DNA from: Poecilobothrus nobilitatus | Taxonomy: Eukaryota > Arthropoda > Insecta > Diptera > Dolichopodidae | Length of the DNA: 64,000 nt | Direction of reading: 5' to 3' | NCBI GenBank assembly: GCA_947095535.1 | Contig: OX352772.1 | Coordinates: 119,592,191-119,656,190, forward strand | Part shown: positions 1-12,361 of the stretch, piece by piece | Numbering within the stretch: the first letter of the stretch is position 1 | Layout of the letters: each line of letters starts with the position of its first letter | Program-made: the position numbers and the translations under genes | The notes under the pieces: generated by a model | The model's database searches: none | Told to the model about the DNA's origin: nothing | The model's input: the letters and a program-made list of their open reading frames with translations, nothing else

Positions 1-2068
1 AGGGATTACGATCCCAAACCTAACGTATGTATATAAAGTTAAAATTTATAAAAGGTAATATATTATTAAGTTGTGTTATTTTCTACAACAAAAAGTTCAT
101 TTGCTAAAGTAGCTAAAATATATTTTTCTTTGTTTCACATCTACTACGTATAGGAAAAAGATATTAAATAAAAAAAAAACACTGTAAGTCCCTTCAACAG
201 ACAAAATTAAATTTTAATCAGTTAATTTATTATCTTATAATAATCCTTGTCTCGTGAGCGTCTTTTTAGCAGAAAAAATTATTATTTGAATATTTGACAA
301 ATAATACTGATTTTTACATTGTTTAACTTTGTATTTTTATAAAAAATATTTTACAATAGTTACCTGATGAGTCTAAACATTAAATTTCCCCTGCAGTCAT
401 TTCAATTAAATTATTAACTATTTTTTCCTTATTTAATTTTTTTTAAATCTTTATGTTAAATAATTCTTTCAAATAGTAAATTAAAAAAATTTCAAATGTA
501 AACAAGTTTTTATTTTTGACTTTTGCAGTTGCCAAATAAAAATAATAAATAATTTTTTAATAAGTTATTTCAAAAAGTAGCATTGAGGCTTATTGTTTTA
601 TAATAATCGGGTTATTTTTAACCCGTTCATTTATATCATTTGTTCCAAAAGTGTAGCAATCTTTTTATTCGTTGACTAATTTTTATAGTTCTCTGATTGG
701 TTGAGAATGCTACACAATCTTATAAGCGAACCGAATGATACTGTCAAAACGAATAAGTTAACTGATTACAATTTAATTTTGTCACGTGAAGGGACCTTAT
801 ATGTAGTTTTATGTAATTTTATTATGGGTACTAATTATGCTGGATACCCAAATGAATTTGTTTGTGTGCGAGTATAATCATGCCTTTTCCATTAATCGGC
901 GAAGTAAGTACGCACCAACGGGGAAAAATATGTTCAGCTAAACGCAGAAATAATTTTTGTTCCGTGCCGAATTTTTTGAAATATTCAGCTGATTTTGACA
1001 GTTTATAAATTAGATTATTTTAAATTTATTTTTGCAAAATATAAATATAGATTTTTTTTGGTTATAGCGCCTTTAAAAAAATTTTTTTATAAGAAAACTG
1101 TTTTTAACAAATTTTTACAAAATATAACTATTTTTAACAAAAAATATATAAATTTTTATTAACTTTTGTATTTAACCTACATTTAAAATAAATGAACTAT
1201 TAACTAACCGCGAATTAACTATTACGGAGATGTTGCGAAAATGTATAGAGAGAAATGAAATTGAAATTGTGTATATATGTGGTAATATGTGTATATATGA
1301 GTAATGAAATTGAAATTGTGTATATATATATAATTGTGTATATCAAATGAATCTTTTTTACTTAATTCTATTTTGTCTTTTTTCTGCATGAAAAAATCTT
1401 ATTACTATCCACTTTTTACTGTAGTAAATATACATATATAGGCTATCAAAATTTTTTTATGGCCCGTTGTTACTGAAACTACATAATATAATAGATATAC
1501 TCTGAGTTCCATATTGTAAAAAACCGCAAATTTTTCAATGTATTAAGTTCCATAATGTTTGTCATAAATGTATTACAATGTATGACGTTCCAATTTGTAT
1601 AAAATAACTTTTTAAAACGCAAAAAACCTGTTTTGTACATTCAAAAATTTTGAAGTCTTTTCTACAATTTTATAATATGAGGTTTTATATGGACCTAAAT
1701 CACGGAAGTTCTAGATAAAATCAAAGTTGCTCATGGAAAACTTATTTCTTAACTTATTACTGACTACTGCATCAGAAAATAACTGAACAATTGAACAATT
1801 TTTTTAAAAGGTAAAAACCTTTCCTAAATATAATATTATGTAATTCTGAGAAAAATCTTGGGCTTAATTTTTTTTTCTAGATTTTGATTTAAATTAGCAT
1901 TTACATTAAAATTTTAATTATCCGATCTCTGATTAATACTCCAAAACTAATTTCTTTATAAAAGGCAATACATATTAAGTAAATTTAATTTATTTTGTGA
2001 TTTGTTTTTGTTGTAATTTTGTTTCTAATTTGCTCTACTACTGTCGGATAAGAGTTCTTTATAGTATT
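1..2068. other. AT-rich stretch without a recognisable gene
   Basis: No coding sequence, RNA gene or known element end is recognisable here. Small structures only: a perfect hairpin CGGGTTA-TTTT-TAACCCG near 608-625, a short inverted pair GTGTAGCA/TGCTACAC about 55 bases apart (651-716), and a 24-base direct repeat (ATGAAATTGAAATTG...) near 1254 and 1304. It is probably decayed transposon or spacer DNA. Confidence 0.5.
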
Positions 2069-2283
2069 TTTTTTTTTTTACGAGGGTTGGTGCAAAACTT
2101 GAAAGTCACCCAGAGCAACTGCACGTGCTTCCTCAGGGTAGTGTTGTGGACTTTAACCAATCAAAACCACCCCCTTTAAAAACCAAACTTTAGGATGGAA
2201 CCTTTAATACAAATATAGAGTTTGGTTTTGGGGATAGGGATGTGGAAAGGATAATTGGGGAAATTGGAATTGGAAAATTTGGA

Positions 2284-3857
2284 TTATGGGGGATAGGTAG
2301 GAAAGTTTGGAGGGACATTTTGAAGAAAGATGTTAATGTTCTTCTTAAACTTAAGTAAATCGTACACATATGAATTACCAACTTTAGGGAACACATGCGA
2401 TGGTATATGGTTCCAAAAACGGGACATGCGCATGACAAACGAATTTTCATAGGCTGTACTTCGCCATCTTGATAACTCAAAATGGTAGGGATGGTCATCT
2501 GTTGCCCTCCTCCTTTCTCGTTGGAAAACTTTGAGTGGAAGCATTAATTGTTTTATTTCTTTGGAACAAGTGCTAATCCCTACGAGATACCTATAAAACA
2601 AGGTCAGTGTGAGTGCTCTGTTTTGCACATTATCTAAATAACCCAGTGCTGTTTGAAACCCTCCAGCCCAAATGTGTGCATTATACACTATTTTCTGCCT
2701 AATGTACGGTTTATAGATATTGAGAAGATCAGATGCGGAAAAGTAAGTTTTGCAGCAATACAAAAAACCCAAACATTTAGCTGCATCCTTAGCTATACCA
2801 AAAATATGATTTGACCAAATCAATTTCTGGTTTAACCCGACGCCCAGCATGTTTACATCCGTTGAATGCTGCAAGACTTCTCCCTGAAATAGTAGGTTAG
2901 GAACGGTAGTGGCAATTTTCCGCGAGATTAGATAGCATTGTGTTTTTTTGGTGTTGAACTCAACTCTGTTGACTTCACCCCATTTTTGAATTTTTGCTAA
3001 ATCGTTATTTAGTTCACTAATAGTTAATTTTTTTGCTGTTGTATTAATCTGGTAATTAATGTTACAGCGGCTATGAAACTGATAGGAAGCTGCAAGGGTA
3101 CTGTCGTCTGCGAAACTATGGATCGGATTGGAGGTTAATGAGAGTAGGTCATTGATAAATATTAAGAAGATAGTTGGGATAAAACTGATACGGCCACCAG
3201 CATTTATTTTGAATTTGTCCGATGAATATTCATTGACCAGTGCACGAATCGTGCGACTCGAAAGGAAATTTCCAATCCATTTTAGAAAGACCCTACCTAG
3301 ACCTAATGCTTTGCATTTTACCAATAGAGCATCGCGCCAAACTCGATCGAAAGCCTTAGAAATATCAAGAGCGACAACATCAGACTCACCAGAATGGCGA
3401 AGGTTTATGCTTAGCTTCTTAGAAAGGTAAGTCATGAGATCACCGGTTGAACGACGGGCTCGTATTGACCGTATTGACGATCATGAAGCAAACCTTTGTG
3501 GTCCAGGTATTTCAGAAGCTTTTGTTTCACTATTTTCTCTATTACCTTGAAGAGGACCGAAGTTATAGCAATAGGGCGGTAGTTGGAGGAATCGCTTTTA
3601 TTAGCATTTTTGAGAATTGGGAAAACATGTGCAACCTTCCATTGGGTAGGATGAATACCCGAAGTGAAGGAGAGGTAGAAAAGGTTGCGCAGAGGTTTTG
3701 AAATAGTGGAGTAGGTATTTTTAAGCACCATGATGGTTATACCATCTGGGCCGGCTGACTTTTTTGTATTAAGATTTTTGAAGATTTTCATCACCACCCG
3801 CGTCCTAAAGTAAATTCTATCGAAGGAGTAGCCAGCTCCTGGAACAGAATGTGGCAT
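2284..3857 (-). pseudogene. LINE-A reverse transcriptase, broken
   Basis: Reverse transcriptase of LINE-A, which would copy the element RNA at a nicked target. It lies in two frames: 3432-3857 holds the start of the fold (KSAGPDGI and NYRPIAITS), and 2284-3435 holds DISKAFDRVW, the catalytic FADDS and the thumb plus C-terminal segment (FWNHIP). The usual PQGS motif is replaced by an eroded stretch (AGGRISFIPTIFL), so even the second piece is damaged. The two pieces overlap by four bases, which fits a single indel. Family assignment is secure; activity is not expected. Confidence 0.85.
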
Positions 3858-4010
3858 CTGAGCTGACTGTGACTGTGTCGAATTGAAAGCGAACTGCTTT
3901 CCAAATAAGTTCGCCTTCTCTTTAGAATCTGATACGGTTCTGTAATTATTATCAATAAGTGGTGGAAAGGAAGACCCTCTAACGTCTTTCTTTAGACTTT
4001 TGGCAAATGA

Positions 4011-4998
4011 CTAATAAGATGTGCTATTCTTTGGCATGTGGATTATTTTACGTTTCAACTTTTGGTTGAACAAGAATTTTTGCTTATTGAGAACTCTCTT
4101 GCATCTGTTTCTCACCACTATATAGGTGGCCCTATGAGCCTCCGACCTATTGTTTTGGTACAGTTTAAAAGCCTCCTGTTTTCTAGAAATGGGTTCTTTG
4201 CAAATATGATTAAACCAAGATTTGGGACTCATCTTAACAGATTACATGAAATGAGGGATGAATAACCTCATTCCAAGTAAAATAGTTTCACTAATCGCAT
4301 TTGCAGCAAAGTTAACATTTCTATTGCGGAAGCAGAATAACCAAGCAAAGGCTCTAAAAAAGTTGTTAAGGCCCTCCCAGTCAGCATGGCTGTAACGCCA
4401 AACTAATTTTTTGGTAGGGAACCTCTGGTTTGAGATTGGGCTTCCCCGGAAACTTGTGTTAACCGAACAATGGTTGGAATTACCCAGGGGCAACCAACTG
4501 AAACCACATATTTTTCAGAGTGTGTGGTGAGAAACAGATCCAAGAGGTGACTTTCATGATCAGCATGGTCCGGGATCCTAGTGGGATTTTGGACAAGTTG
4601 AGAAAGGTGGCACAGTGTGGAGAATAGTTAAACTTGTTTCCCAATTGAATTTTCATTCGATAGATTTTCAATTTCCATAGCATTTTCTTGTTCATTTGAA
4701 ACAGAAATGTATGACATGCTTTTTAACGAGAATTTTGACCCAAATGTAATGAAAGGTTGGAAGTGCGTTGAAAGCGATGTCATTTTTTATATAGACAGCG
4801 ATACCTCTTTTGGGTACGAAGTGTGAAATAAGTGAGTAGCCGGTAACATTAAAGTTATCATTGTGGTTACTGACTTGTGTTTCACATAGGACTAAGACTG
4901 GTGGTTTAATTGAACTAAGATGGCAATCGACGGCATGAAAATTTGTTTGCAACCCGCGTATGTTACAGAAATTAACATTAAAATTGGTAATTTTAAAA
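4011..4998 (-). pseudogene. LINE-A endonuclease and linker, broken
   Basis: An AP-type endonuclease remnant plus the linker that leads into the reverse transcriptase. Pieces in order on the minus strand: CNIRG and LCETQ with GIAVYIK (4692-4998), the C-terminal DHADHESHLLDLFLT segment (about 4480-4640), the linker with WFNHICK and RNRCKRVLNKQK (4011-4260). At least three frame changes separate them. The order matches an intact LINE ORF2, so this is decay and not rearrangement. Confidence 0.75.
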
Positions 4999-5359
4999 TG
5001 GAAAAAAATGGATGGAAAAAAATTAATATAACAAAAAAGTTAAAATAATAAATAATAATATTAAAATTGAAATCTAGTTTAAAATTAAAATCAAAAGCAA
5101 AATTAAAATGAAATCAGAGTTGAAATTGTCATGTTGTTGAATTGTCAGAGATCAAAATCTGACTTAAGATAAACTAAAGTATGTAAATTAAGATTAAAGT
5201 AAAAATTAAAATAAATAAAAGTTAAAATTTATTCAAAATTAAAATCAAAAGTAAAAGTGCACGATTTAAATAACTCCAACATGACAACACTGTAAAATAA
5301 ATTACTATCAATGTCAATATCAATACTTTATATCAACATTAATACTTTTCAATATTAAC

Positions 5360-5850
5360 GAACCCTTATAGAGCAATCTTGTAATATTATTGAATATTTT
5401 TTGTAGTAATTTTTTCTTGCTCTATAATAGTCGTTTAAGCGATTTTAAAAAAAATTATAGAAAAGTTAAAGAGATATTTATGTTAAAAAGAAGTGTGTGT
5501 GTGTTATTTAGGTACGCTTAAATAAAATATATTTTGTTGCTTATGTGTTATGTATTTCTACATGTTCGTCATATTTTGCTCTATAAGTTAAGCAAAAGAA
5601 ACAAATTTGCTGTCGGACTTTCACGAAGTTCTTCTTCTTGCTCTATAAAAGTTCTCGGTTAAAAATAATGTACAGTTATAAAAGTATAAGTATTTTTCAA
5701 TATAAAGCTCTATAAATTCTGTTACCTAGAGGTATTATAGAGCATATAATCTCTATTAGTTATTTTATTGTAATTCTTAAAGAACAGAAAAATAAAAAAG
5801 TAACAAAAAAGTTAATTTGCTGCTGCAGGAGATTTTATAGAGCAGAAAAT
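5360..5850. repeat. Cluster of TGCTCTATAA / TTATAGAGCA motifs
   Basis: The 8-9 base core GCTCTATAA, or its complement, recurs about seven times within 490 bases: near 5368 (reverse), 5410, 5579, 5640, 5705, 5739 (reverse) and 5834 (reverse). Spacing is irregular and both orientations occur, unlike a simple tandem repeat. It could be a set of nested miniature element ends or protein-binding sites; the function is unknown. Confidence 0.5.
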
Positions 5851-6005
5851 ATTAAATAAAAACGCTAATTTGTTGCCAATATTTTACTTTGTCTTGCAAA
5901 TTTGCTCGGAAAAGTGGTTTTAGAACAGTAATATAGGAAATTTATTTCTATGGCGCTAATTAGCTGCGAAAATTGTTACTTGGGACCATTTCTAGTGGTA
6001 CTAAA

Positions 6006-6178
6006 GTTCTATTGTTATTGTAAAGTAATTTAAGGTATTCTCTTTACATCGAAACTAATTAAAGTTCTACTATTATTATAAAGTAATTTAAGGTATTCTC
6101 TTTATATCGAAACTGATTAAAGTTCTATTGTTATTATAAAGTAATTTAAAGTATCCTCTTTATATCGAAATTATTACT
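6006..6178. repeat. 58-bp tandem repeat, three copies
   Basis: Three consecutive copies of a 58-base unit beginning GTTCTA(T/C)T(G/A)TTATT..AAAGTAATTTAA start near 6006, 6064 and 6122. They differ by a few substitutions, and the last copy diverges at its end. Confidence 0.8.
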
Positions 6179-6301
6179 AAATTATTTCTTTTCTGTAAAA
6201 CCTCAACTTTAATTTGGTTAAAATTTTTAAAATAAATACATGTTTTTGGAGTTCCTTTTTAAAACAGACAGGCGTCAAGCAAAGTCGTGTTTCTTTTAAG
6301 A

Positions 6302-6423
6302 TTTGTAAAATCAGAATAAATTATAACTTATTTTAAATTTTGTAAAATCAGATTAAATTAAGACTTATTTTAAAATTTATAAAATCGGAATAAATTATAA
6401 CTTCTTTTAAAATTTACAAAATA
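6302..6423. repeat. 37-bp tandem repeat, three copies plus a partial
   Basis: The unit TTTGTAAAATCAGAATAAATT... is repeated with a 37-base period at 6302, 6339 and 6376, with a partial fourth copy after 6413. Copies differ at a handful of positions. Confidence 0.8.
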
Positions 6424-7061
6424 AGTATTTTGAATTAAAAATAAGCTAAAATGTACGATTCAAATTGATTCTCACATTTCCACCAAATCACAAATTCCAC
6501 ATGTATATATATGTAAGAATTTGAATTGAAATGCAGGCAAATAAAATACACTTAAATGAGAAGAAATATCAGTTACATACAAACAATAATAGAAAATAAA
6601 AATTCAACCATGTTCAAAAAAATGAATGATAGTTTTGATATTGATGAAATTAACAAAAGCATTGTTATAAAAAATTTTAATGAAAACTTTTTTATTTACT
6701 TTATACAGTTGAACTGAATGCAAATAATGTAACTATGAGTTAAACAGTGGTTCAGCAATTTATATCAGCAGTTTCAGCACGATCAGCACGAAAAACAATT
6801 AAAAAAATCTAGCAGCATTATTTAAACCTATGAAGGAGAGAAATTAAATTGTATCGGTTTCATAATAGTGTTAATTTGAATAATAAAATGTACAATTAAA
6901 AAATTTCATTGCATCGATATTGCTAGATCGATGCTTTCTAATGCCAGATCGAAGATATTAGAAAAGGATTTTTGGCAAAAATATAAAGCAGGTTTTTCAA
7001 TAAAAAATTTAAAAAGTTATCACACTAAAATTAATATCAATATAAAAATGTATTCTTAGAA

Positions 7062-7217
7062 ATGGAAAATTGTGAGAACCAAAATTCTTTAAACTTGCGT
7101 TTTCTACAAAAAAAAAACTGTAGAAGAAGGTTAACAAATTGGTGTAATGATGGTTTAATTACCAAAATTGATAATTTTGAATTAACTGAGACATTAAAGA
7201 AATTTTTGAGAGGTTAA
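7062..7217 (+). other. Small ORF of 51 codons, unrecognised
   Basis: An ATG-initiated 51-codon frame with a basic central stretch (CRRRLTNW). It has no motif that I can place and no supporting neighbour. In this AT-rich decayed DNA it may be chance or a leftover of a mobile element ORF. Confidence 0.15.
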
Positions 7218-7870
7218 GAACAGCGGGTCAAGAATTATTAGTCTAAATCTAATAGAAGATTTAACTTAAAAAATTTATAGTGGAAGTACTTTTGGTGACC
7301 GAATATCTATCATTCGATTGCGCGTTGCATAAGAAACTGTAATACAAGCTTGAACAATCTGGCATCTGAATAAAAGTAGCTTGATACCTTGGCGTATTCC
7401 AAAGAAAGTGTGGTCAAAAATTCAAGTGGATTAGGTCCAAAGTGGAAAAACTGGTTTCGGCAATAGTTGACGCTAAATTAAAGTGCATAGAGGTATTTAG
7501 GACAAAGAATGCTTCTGCACAATTTACTAGGGATAAGCTCTAATAAACTTTTGCTAGATATGGTGTGATGTGCTGGTGTCTGATAATTAGTGTGTGCTTC
7601 ATTCTAGTATATTCTAAGATTTCTTGCAATTTAATGATATAATCCTTGGAACTACTCGACGAACTTTCCACAAACAGTTGGATAGGCAGAAAATTGTATT
7701 AAATCTATTAAATGCTGTTAAATCTGCTCTTATTAAAATCACAAACGAGATACTAAAACTTCTAATGGGATTGGAATTAAACTGCAAACTTTCTAATTGT
7801 GTTACCGCGTGTTATTTCAACAATTAAATAACTATCTTAAATATCATTAAACAGCAGTCTTAAAACTAGT

Positions 7871-8175
7871 TTAAATTTTTTTATTTTTTCTTTTACGAGG
7901 GTTGGTGGTCACCAAGAGGAACTGTACGCGCTTCCTCAGGGTAGTGTTGAACTTTAACCAACCAAAACCAACCCCCCTTTTAAAACGAAACTTTGGGATG
8001 GAACCTTTAATGCAAATGTGCAGTTTAAATCGTACACATATGAATCACTAACTTTAGGGAACACATGCGATGGTATGTGGTTCCACAAACGGGACGGGCG
8101 CATGACAAACCAATTTACATAAGCTGTATTTCGCCATCTTGATAACTCTACATGGTAGGGAAGAGCTTCTAGTGC
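7871..8175 (-). mobile_element. LINE-A 3' fragment, second copy
   Basis: The 3' end of LINE-A is present again: T-rich tail remnant (7875-7896), ACGAGGGTTGG block, shared 3' untranslated segment and the last coding part (the FWNHIP region in reverse, 8040-8140). Compared with the copy at 2082 it lacks about 130 bases between the untranslated block and the coding end. It is 5' truncated, as is usual for LINE insertions. Confidence 0.8.
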
Positions 8176-8379
8176 CCTATTTCTATTTCTTTTATGTTGA
8201 ACAGAATTATTATCTACATTTTTTTTTTATTCCTTTAATAACGGATTCTCCTACTTCATTAAAATATGCATTTAACGTGTTTGCCGTTTCATTTTCATCC
8301 TTTGTCTTTTCTCCGTTTATTTTTACCACACTAATAATATGTTCAGAAATATTGTCGTTAGAATAACTTATAGTATTAG

Positions 8380-8770
8380 TTATCGAACAGATTTAAATTG
8401 GTATCAGCAAAAATTATGTAGTTTCCTTTATTCCTTAGTTTATTTTCCAAATAATCTATAAATATGTTGCTATTTTAAAATATATGTTGCCTTGTAATTT
8501 TCATCTTTTAATACTTCAGTAAAGCTTATATTATCTTTTATAAAAATGATCGTTGCCCTCCTATTTTTTCGTCTCTGCAATTGAAAACTGCCTTATAGTT
8601 TGGAATATTATAAGTCATGACTTTATGCATACTTTATATGCATACTTCTGTAAGCGTTACTACATAAATTGTTTTATATTCATTAATTACTGTTTCTAAT
8701 TCAAATATTTGATTTCTCAAGCTGCATATATTTAGATACAACATTTTTAAATTACCGATTTGCATATTAT
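8380..8770 (-). pseudogene. LINE endonuclease remnant
   Basis: Minus-strand pieces of an AP-type LINE endonuclease: the start MLYLNICSLRNQI near 8740-8770 and the later motif GNYIIFADTNLNLFD near 8390-8440, with frame breaks and probable loss of sequence between. The same kind of domain occurs at 62640-63357 and the following linker at 25845-26650, so these may be one family. No reverse transcriptase follows. Confidence 0.6.
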
Positions 8771-9038
8771 TTTTAGCATGAACTGTCATTACGGCCTACC
8801 AATCAAATAATTTTGCCAGGATACCCTAATTTTGTGAAGATGTTCTCTATATTTAGTGTAGGTGTGTTGTTTATATGCTGATAGGTCTTTTTGTACCTCT
8901 TTACTGGAGAGTCCTGTATTTTTATGATATTGGCAATATAATTCATTCAGTTTCTAATAATTAGATGTTAATCCTTCCTGATTTATTAATACTTTGATAT
9001 TTGTTTTCGTTATACCTTCATAACAAATATTTTCTTGG

Positions 9039-9560
9039 TCATGGAAAAATGATAAATATAATCTTACATCTTACATATATTCTATAATCTTGCAATCTTG
9101 GTAATATATATATACTGTCACTATTTTCAGCCGCTCTTTTAGTAAGTTTAACTATTCGAGGAACCATTGGATTTAAAAAACTTCTGTTTTCAACCTGTGA
9201 ACTGTTAATATATGAAATATTTTCCACTTCTTCTCATTTGTTCCAGTCATGATATTTGGACACTACCTTTGTTAGATTCGAATTGTTTCTAGTGCTAACA
9301 TTTTTTTTACTATCATTAATTTCAACTATTTTTTTACTATCATTAATTTGATCTATTTCATCTATTTTATTTTTACTAACATTGTTATAACCACTATTTT
9401 TAACATTACTATTATAATTATTATTATTATTACTATTATTAATTTCATCTCTATTATTACAAGATTCATTCCTACAGTTGATTTTGTTATTACTATTGTT
9501 CCTAACATTATTATCCTTACTATAATTTTTATCAATAATGCTTTTATTAGCACATTTCAA
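9039..9560 (-). pseudogene. Asn-rich ORF remnant, possibly LINE ORF1
   Basis: Two open stretches on the minus strand (9234-9560 and 9039-9227) encode a highly asparagine-rich sequence followed by an ordinary-looking segment. Much of the first part is ATT/AAT repeat DNA, and both strands are open for that reason. Its place just upstream of the endonuclease remnant suggests an ORF1 leftover, but no zinc knuckle is visible. Confidence 0.3.
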
Positions 9561-9596
9561 AAAAAAATTTGAAAAAATGTGCTTATTAGTTTCACT

Positions 9597-10680
9597 CTGT
9601 CATTCCGTCCGTCTGTCCGTCTGTTTACAAAACTTCTACACCGTTAAAGATAAAGAAAAAAAGTTTTAATCATGGTAGGTCTCAAAAAAAATTAATTTTG
9701 TGGAACAACTTTTTCATGTAGCCCCTTCCATCAGGGCACTACAGCCCCTCAAACTTTGAAAAAGCCCTATTTTTAAATGCATACATCTCATGTTCTGTTT
9801 AAGATATTTTCAATCTGAAAAAAATATTCGACAGGTACTTTTTTTATCTTTGTAAATTAATATCAGAATTATACAATTTGTTTAAAATTAGTATTTAAAT
9901 TTACCGTTATGTGAAAACCAAATTTTCATGATTTTTCTACCTTCATAACTCCAGCACGCTTTTAGATAGGGGCTTGCAATTTTGAGGCAAGAAAGAACTT
10001 TTAGAATTAGTATAAGTTTGCTCAGAAATTTTTTTTGTACCATCCTCTGTTTGAGCTATTAGGGCTTTTAATTATGAGCTATTAGGGCTCAAAGTTTGAA
10101 AATTTGCTATTTTTAAACACCTGTAACTTAGGCACCTGTACACATTTTTCTTCTTCAAAACAAAAAATTAAAGCTCTAGTAATATATTTTTATGTGTGTT
10201 AATGGTTTCTTTTAATTGTATACGGTTCCAAAGTTACAGCCCCCCCAAAATTGCAAATAAGCCCTATTTTCAGATGTATATATCTCAGGCTCTGCGTAGT
10301 AGTTTTACAATCTAAAAACACTAAAAGGCCGGAAATTTTCTTACTTTTATAAAGCATTATCAAAATTATGCAATATTATGTGATTTATTAATTAAATTTA
10401 CCGTTATGTGAAAACCAAATTTTGCATGATATTTCTTTTTTCATAACTCCGGAACGCTTTGAGATAGGAACTGAAATTTTGAGACAAGAAAGAACTTTTA
10501 GAATTAATATAAGTTTTCCTTGAAAATTCTTTCGTTCCGGCCCCTGCTTAAGAGCTATTAGGGCTCAAAAATTGAATCTGTAACTGTAACTTAAGCACCT
10601 GCAAACATTGTTCTTCGGCAAGACATAAAAATTAAAGCTCGAACATTTTTATCATTCATCAAAATTCTATTTGGTTTTGA
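9597..10680. repeat. Dispersed DINE/INE-1-like repeat with an internal ~490-bp duplication
   Basis: It begins with the pyrimidine block (CCGTCCGTCTGTCCGTCTG, 9606-9626). The body matches the repeat interrupted by the Polinton at 38958/61468 (shared blocks: TTTACCGTTATGTGAAAACC, AGCTATTAGGGCTC, TTTTTAAACACCTG). Within this copy the body occurs twice, with TTTACCGTTATG at about 9900 and 10390. It is non-coding. Relation to Drosophila INE-1/DINE-1 is inferred from the pyrimidine block and overall plan. Confidence 0.6.
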
Positions 10681-10936
10681 CCAAAATTTAGGAATATAAG
10701 TAAGTATGCTAACGTGGCTTTTCTTATGATTTGCATTACATATTTTAGAGTTCTTATTTCATTTATAGCACTAGTTGGATCATTATTATTATTTCATTTT
10801 TCATATTCAAAACCTTCTAATTTAAATTTTTGATAAACATTATAAACATAATGTGTTTTTTTTGTTTTAATACTTAAAATAACTTACAACTATACTTAGA
10901 CGAATATAAACTAACTGAAAGCATACATGCTATGAG

Positions 10937-12345
10937 CTGACATTACTAACTAGTTCTTTTATAAGAACGTTGTTTGAATTTTTACATTGAATACTGAAAT
11001 TAATGGTGTAAATTTTAATTAAATCATATAAATATTTAACTCGTGACAGATCATGTGTCTTGGTTGAAAAATAAAATGGTAAATTGTTTAACATTTTAAG
11101 AATTTGATTTTGTTTGGTTTGGAGTCGCTTTATGTGACTATTTGCGCATTTACCTCATACTACGCAGCCGTAAAGCATTACGCTTTGAAAAATTTGTTTA
11201 AATATAATAATTTTATTAGCGATATTTAATTTGGATTTTCTGTGAATTAATGGATAAAGTAATTTAATAATATTGTTGCATTTGATGATTGTTTTATCAA
11301 TATGATCTTTATATACATGTTTTTTATCCATAAAAACGCTAAGATATTTAATGCAATTTTCCCAGGCAATGTCCTGACTATTTATAATTAAATTCCGTTG
11401 AGGTAATGATAATGACTTCCTGTTCCTTGCGAAGAAAATGGCTTGCGTTTTGTGAAAATTAGTTTTAATTTTCCATTTATCGTAATAGTTTTGTACGTCT
11501 AAATATGCTTCCTCTAGGTTTTTAATAATTGTAGTTGGATTTTTAGATGACGACAAAATAGCTGTGTCGTCAGCGTATAAGCTGATGTTGCAATTTTTAG
11601 GCTTTAGAAAATCAGAAATAAAAATATTATAAAGAATTGGTGAAAGTACAGACCCTTGGGGAGTGCCAGCAACAATATCAAAATTATCGCTTTTAACAGA
11701 CCCAATGCGAACAAAAAATTTTCTACTAGATAAAAAACTCTTAATAATTTTTATTAAATAAATTGGAAAGTTAAACTTTTTCATTTTATACACTAGACCT
11801 TCTTGCCACATGGAATCAAAAGCTTTTTCTACATCCAGAGTGATCATTCCAGTCGATTTTTTGGAGTTAAAGTTTTTCCTGACCATATTATCAATTTGCA
11901 ATACCTGGTGCGAAGTGGAGTGTGAGGCACGAAATCCAAATTGTTCTACAGGTATTAAATTTTTAGAATCAGTAAAATTAATTATTCTGGTTTTTATACA
12001 TTTCTCAAAAATTTTACTTCAAGCACTAAGAAGACTAATTAGTCTATAGCTAGATGGATGAGCCCTTTTTTTTATTAGGTTTGGGTATAGGAATAACGAA
12101 AGCAGTCTTCCAAGCTTCTGGAAAATATCGAATTTTTAGACAGGCATTGAAAATTTTTAAAATATATATTAGAGCTTTTCTATCTAAATTTTTAAGTAAA
12201 ATATTTTTTATTTCATCAGCTCCTGGAGATTTATTGTTCATACTTGAACGAATATGGAATTTTATTTCGTTTAATGTGATCGGATTAAAAGAAATATTAC
12301 TACTATTTTCTAATTCATTAATATAGTTAGATACTTTCTGCTCTG
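10937..12345 (-). pseudogene. Jockey ORF2 linker and reverse transcriptase, broken
   Basis: Reverse transcriptase part of ORF2. In order: linker and fingers (12050-12345, NNKSPGADEI), palm (11155-11901) with TLDVEKAFD, AGTPQGSVLSPILYN and the catalytic YADDT, then the connection and C-terminal part to about 10937 (LQTKQNQILKML). The frame is lost near 11900-12050, and there is a stop just after 11155. Residues needed for polymerisation are present in the palm piece. Confidence 0.85.
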
Positions 12346-12361
12346 TGTTATTATCACTATA

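Larger units (their letters stand above)
2069..4998 (-). mobile_element. LINE-A: degraded non-LTR retrotransposon, CR1/Daphne-like
   Basis: A minus-strand LINE reading endonuclease (right) to reverse transcriptase (left). Its 3' end is marked by a T-run at 2069-2081, the poly(A) tail in reverse, followed by the block ACGAGGGTTGG. The same 3' block recurs at 7897, which supports that boundary. The 5' end is not visible and coding traces stop near 4998. The C-terminal region, with an arginine-rich segment then NSFVMRMSRFWNHIP, matches the pattern seen in CR1/Daphne-type elements. Several frame breaks make it inactive. The clade is a judgement from motif style, not a tree. Confidence 0.8.
4999..7870. 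other. Non-coding AT-rich stretch with short repeats
   Basis: No supported gene. Its left part (5000-5260) is a low-complexity AAATTAAAAT-type sequence. It then holds the motif cluster and the two tandem repeats listed separately, and one weak 51-codon ORF at 7062. The rest shows nothing recognisable. Confidence 0.5.

Noticed and set aside
9348..9572. Open frames on both strands in the ATT/AAT-rich stretch
   Set aside because: Trinucleotide-like repeat DNA leaves all frames open; the Ile-rich and Met/Ile-rich translations have no protein character.
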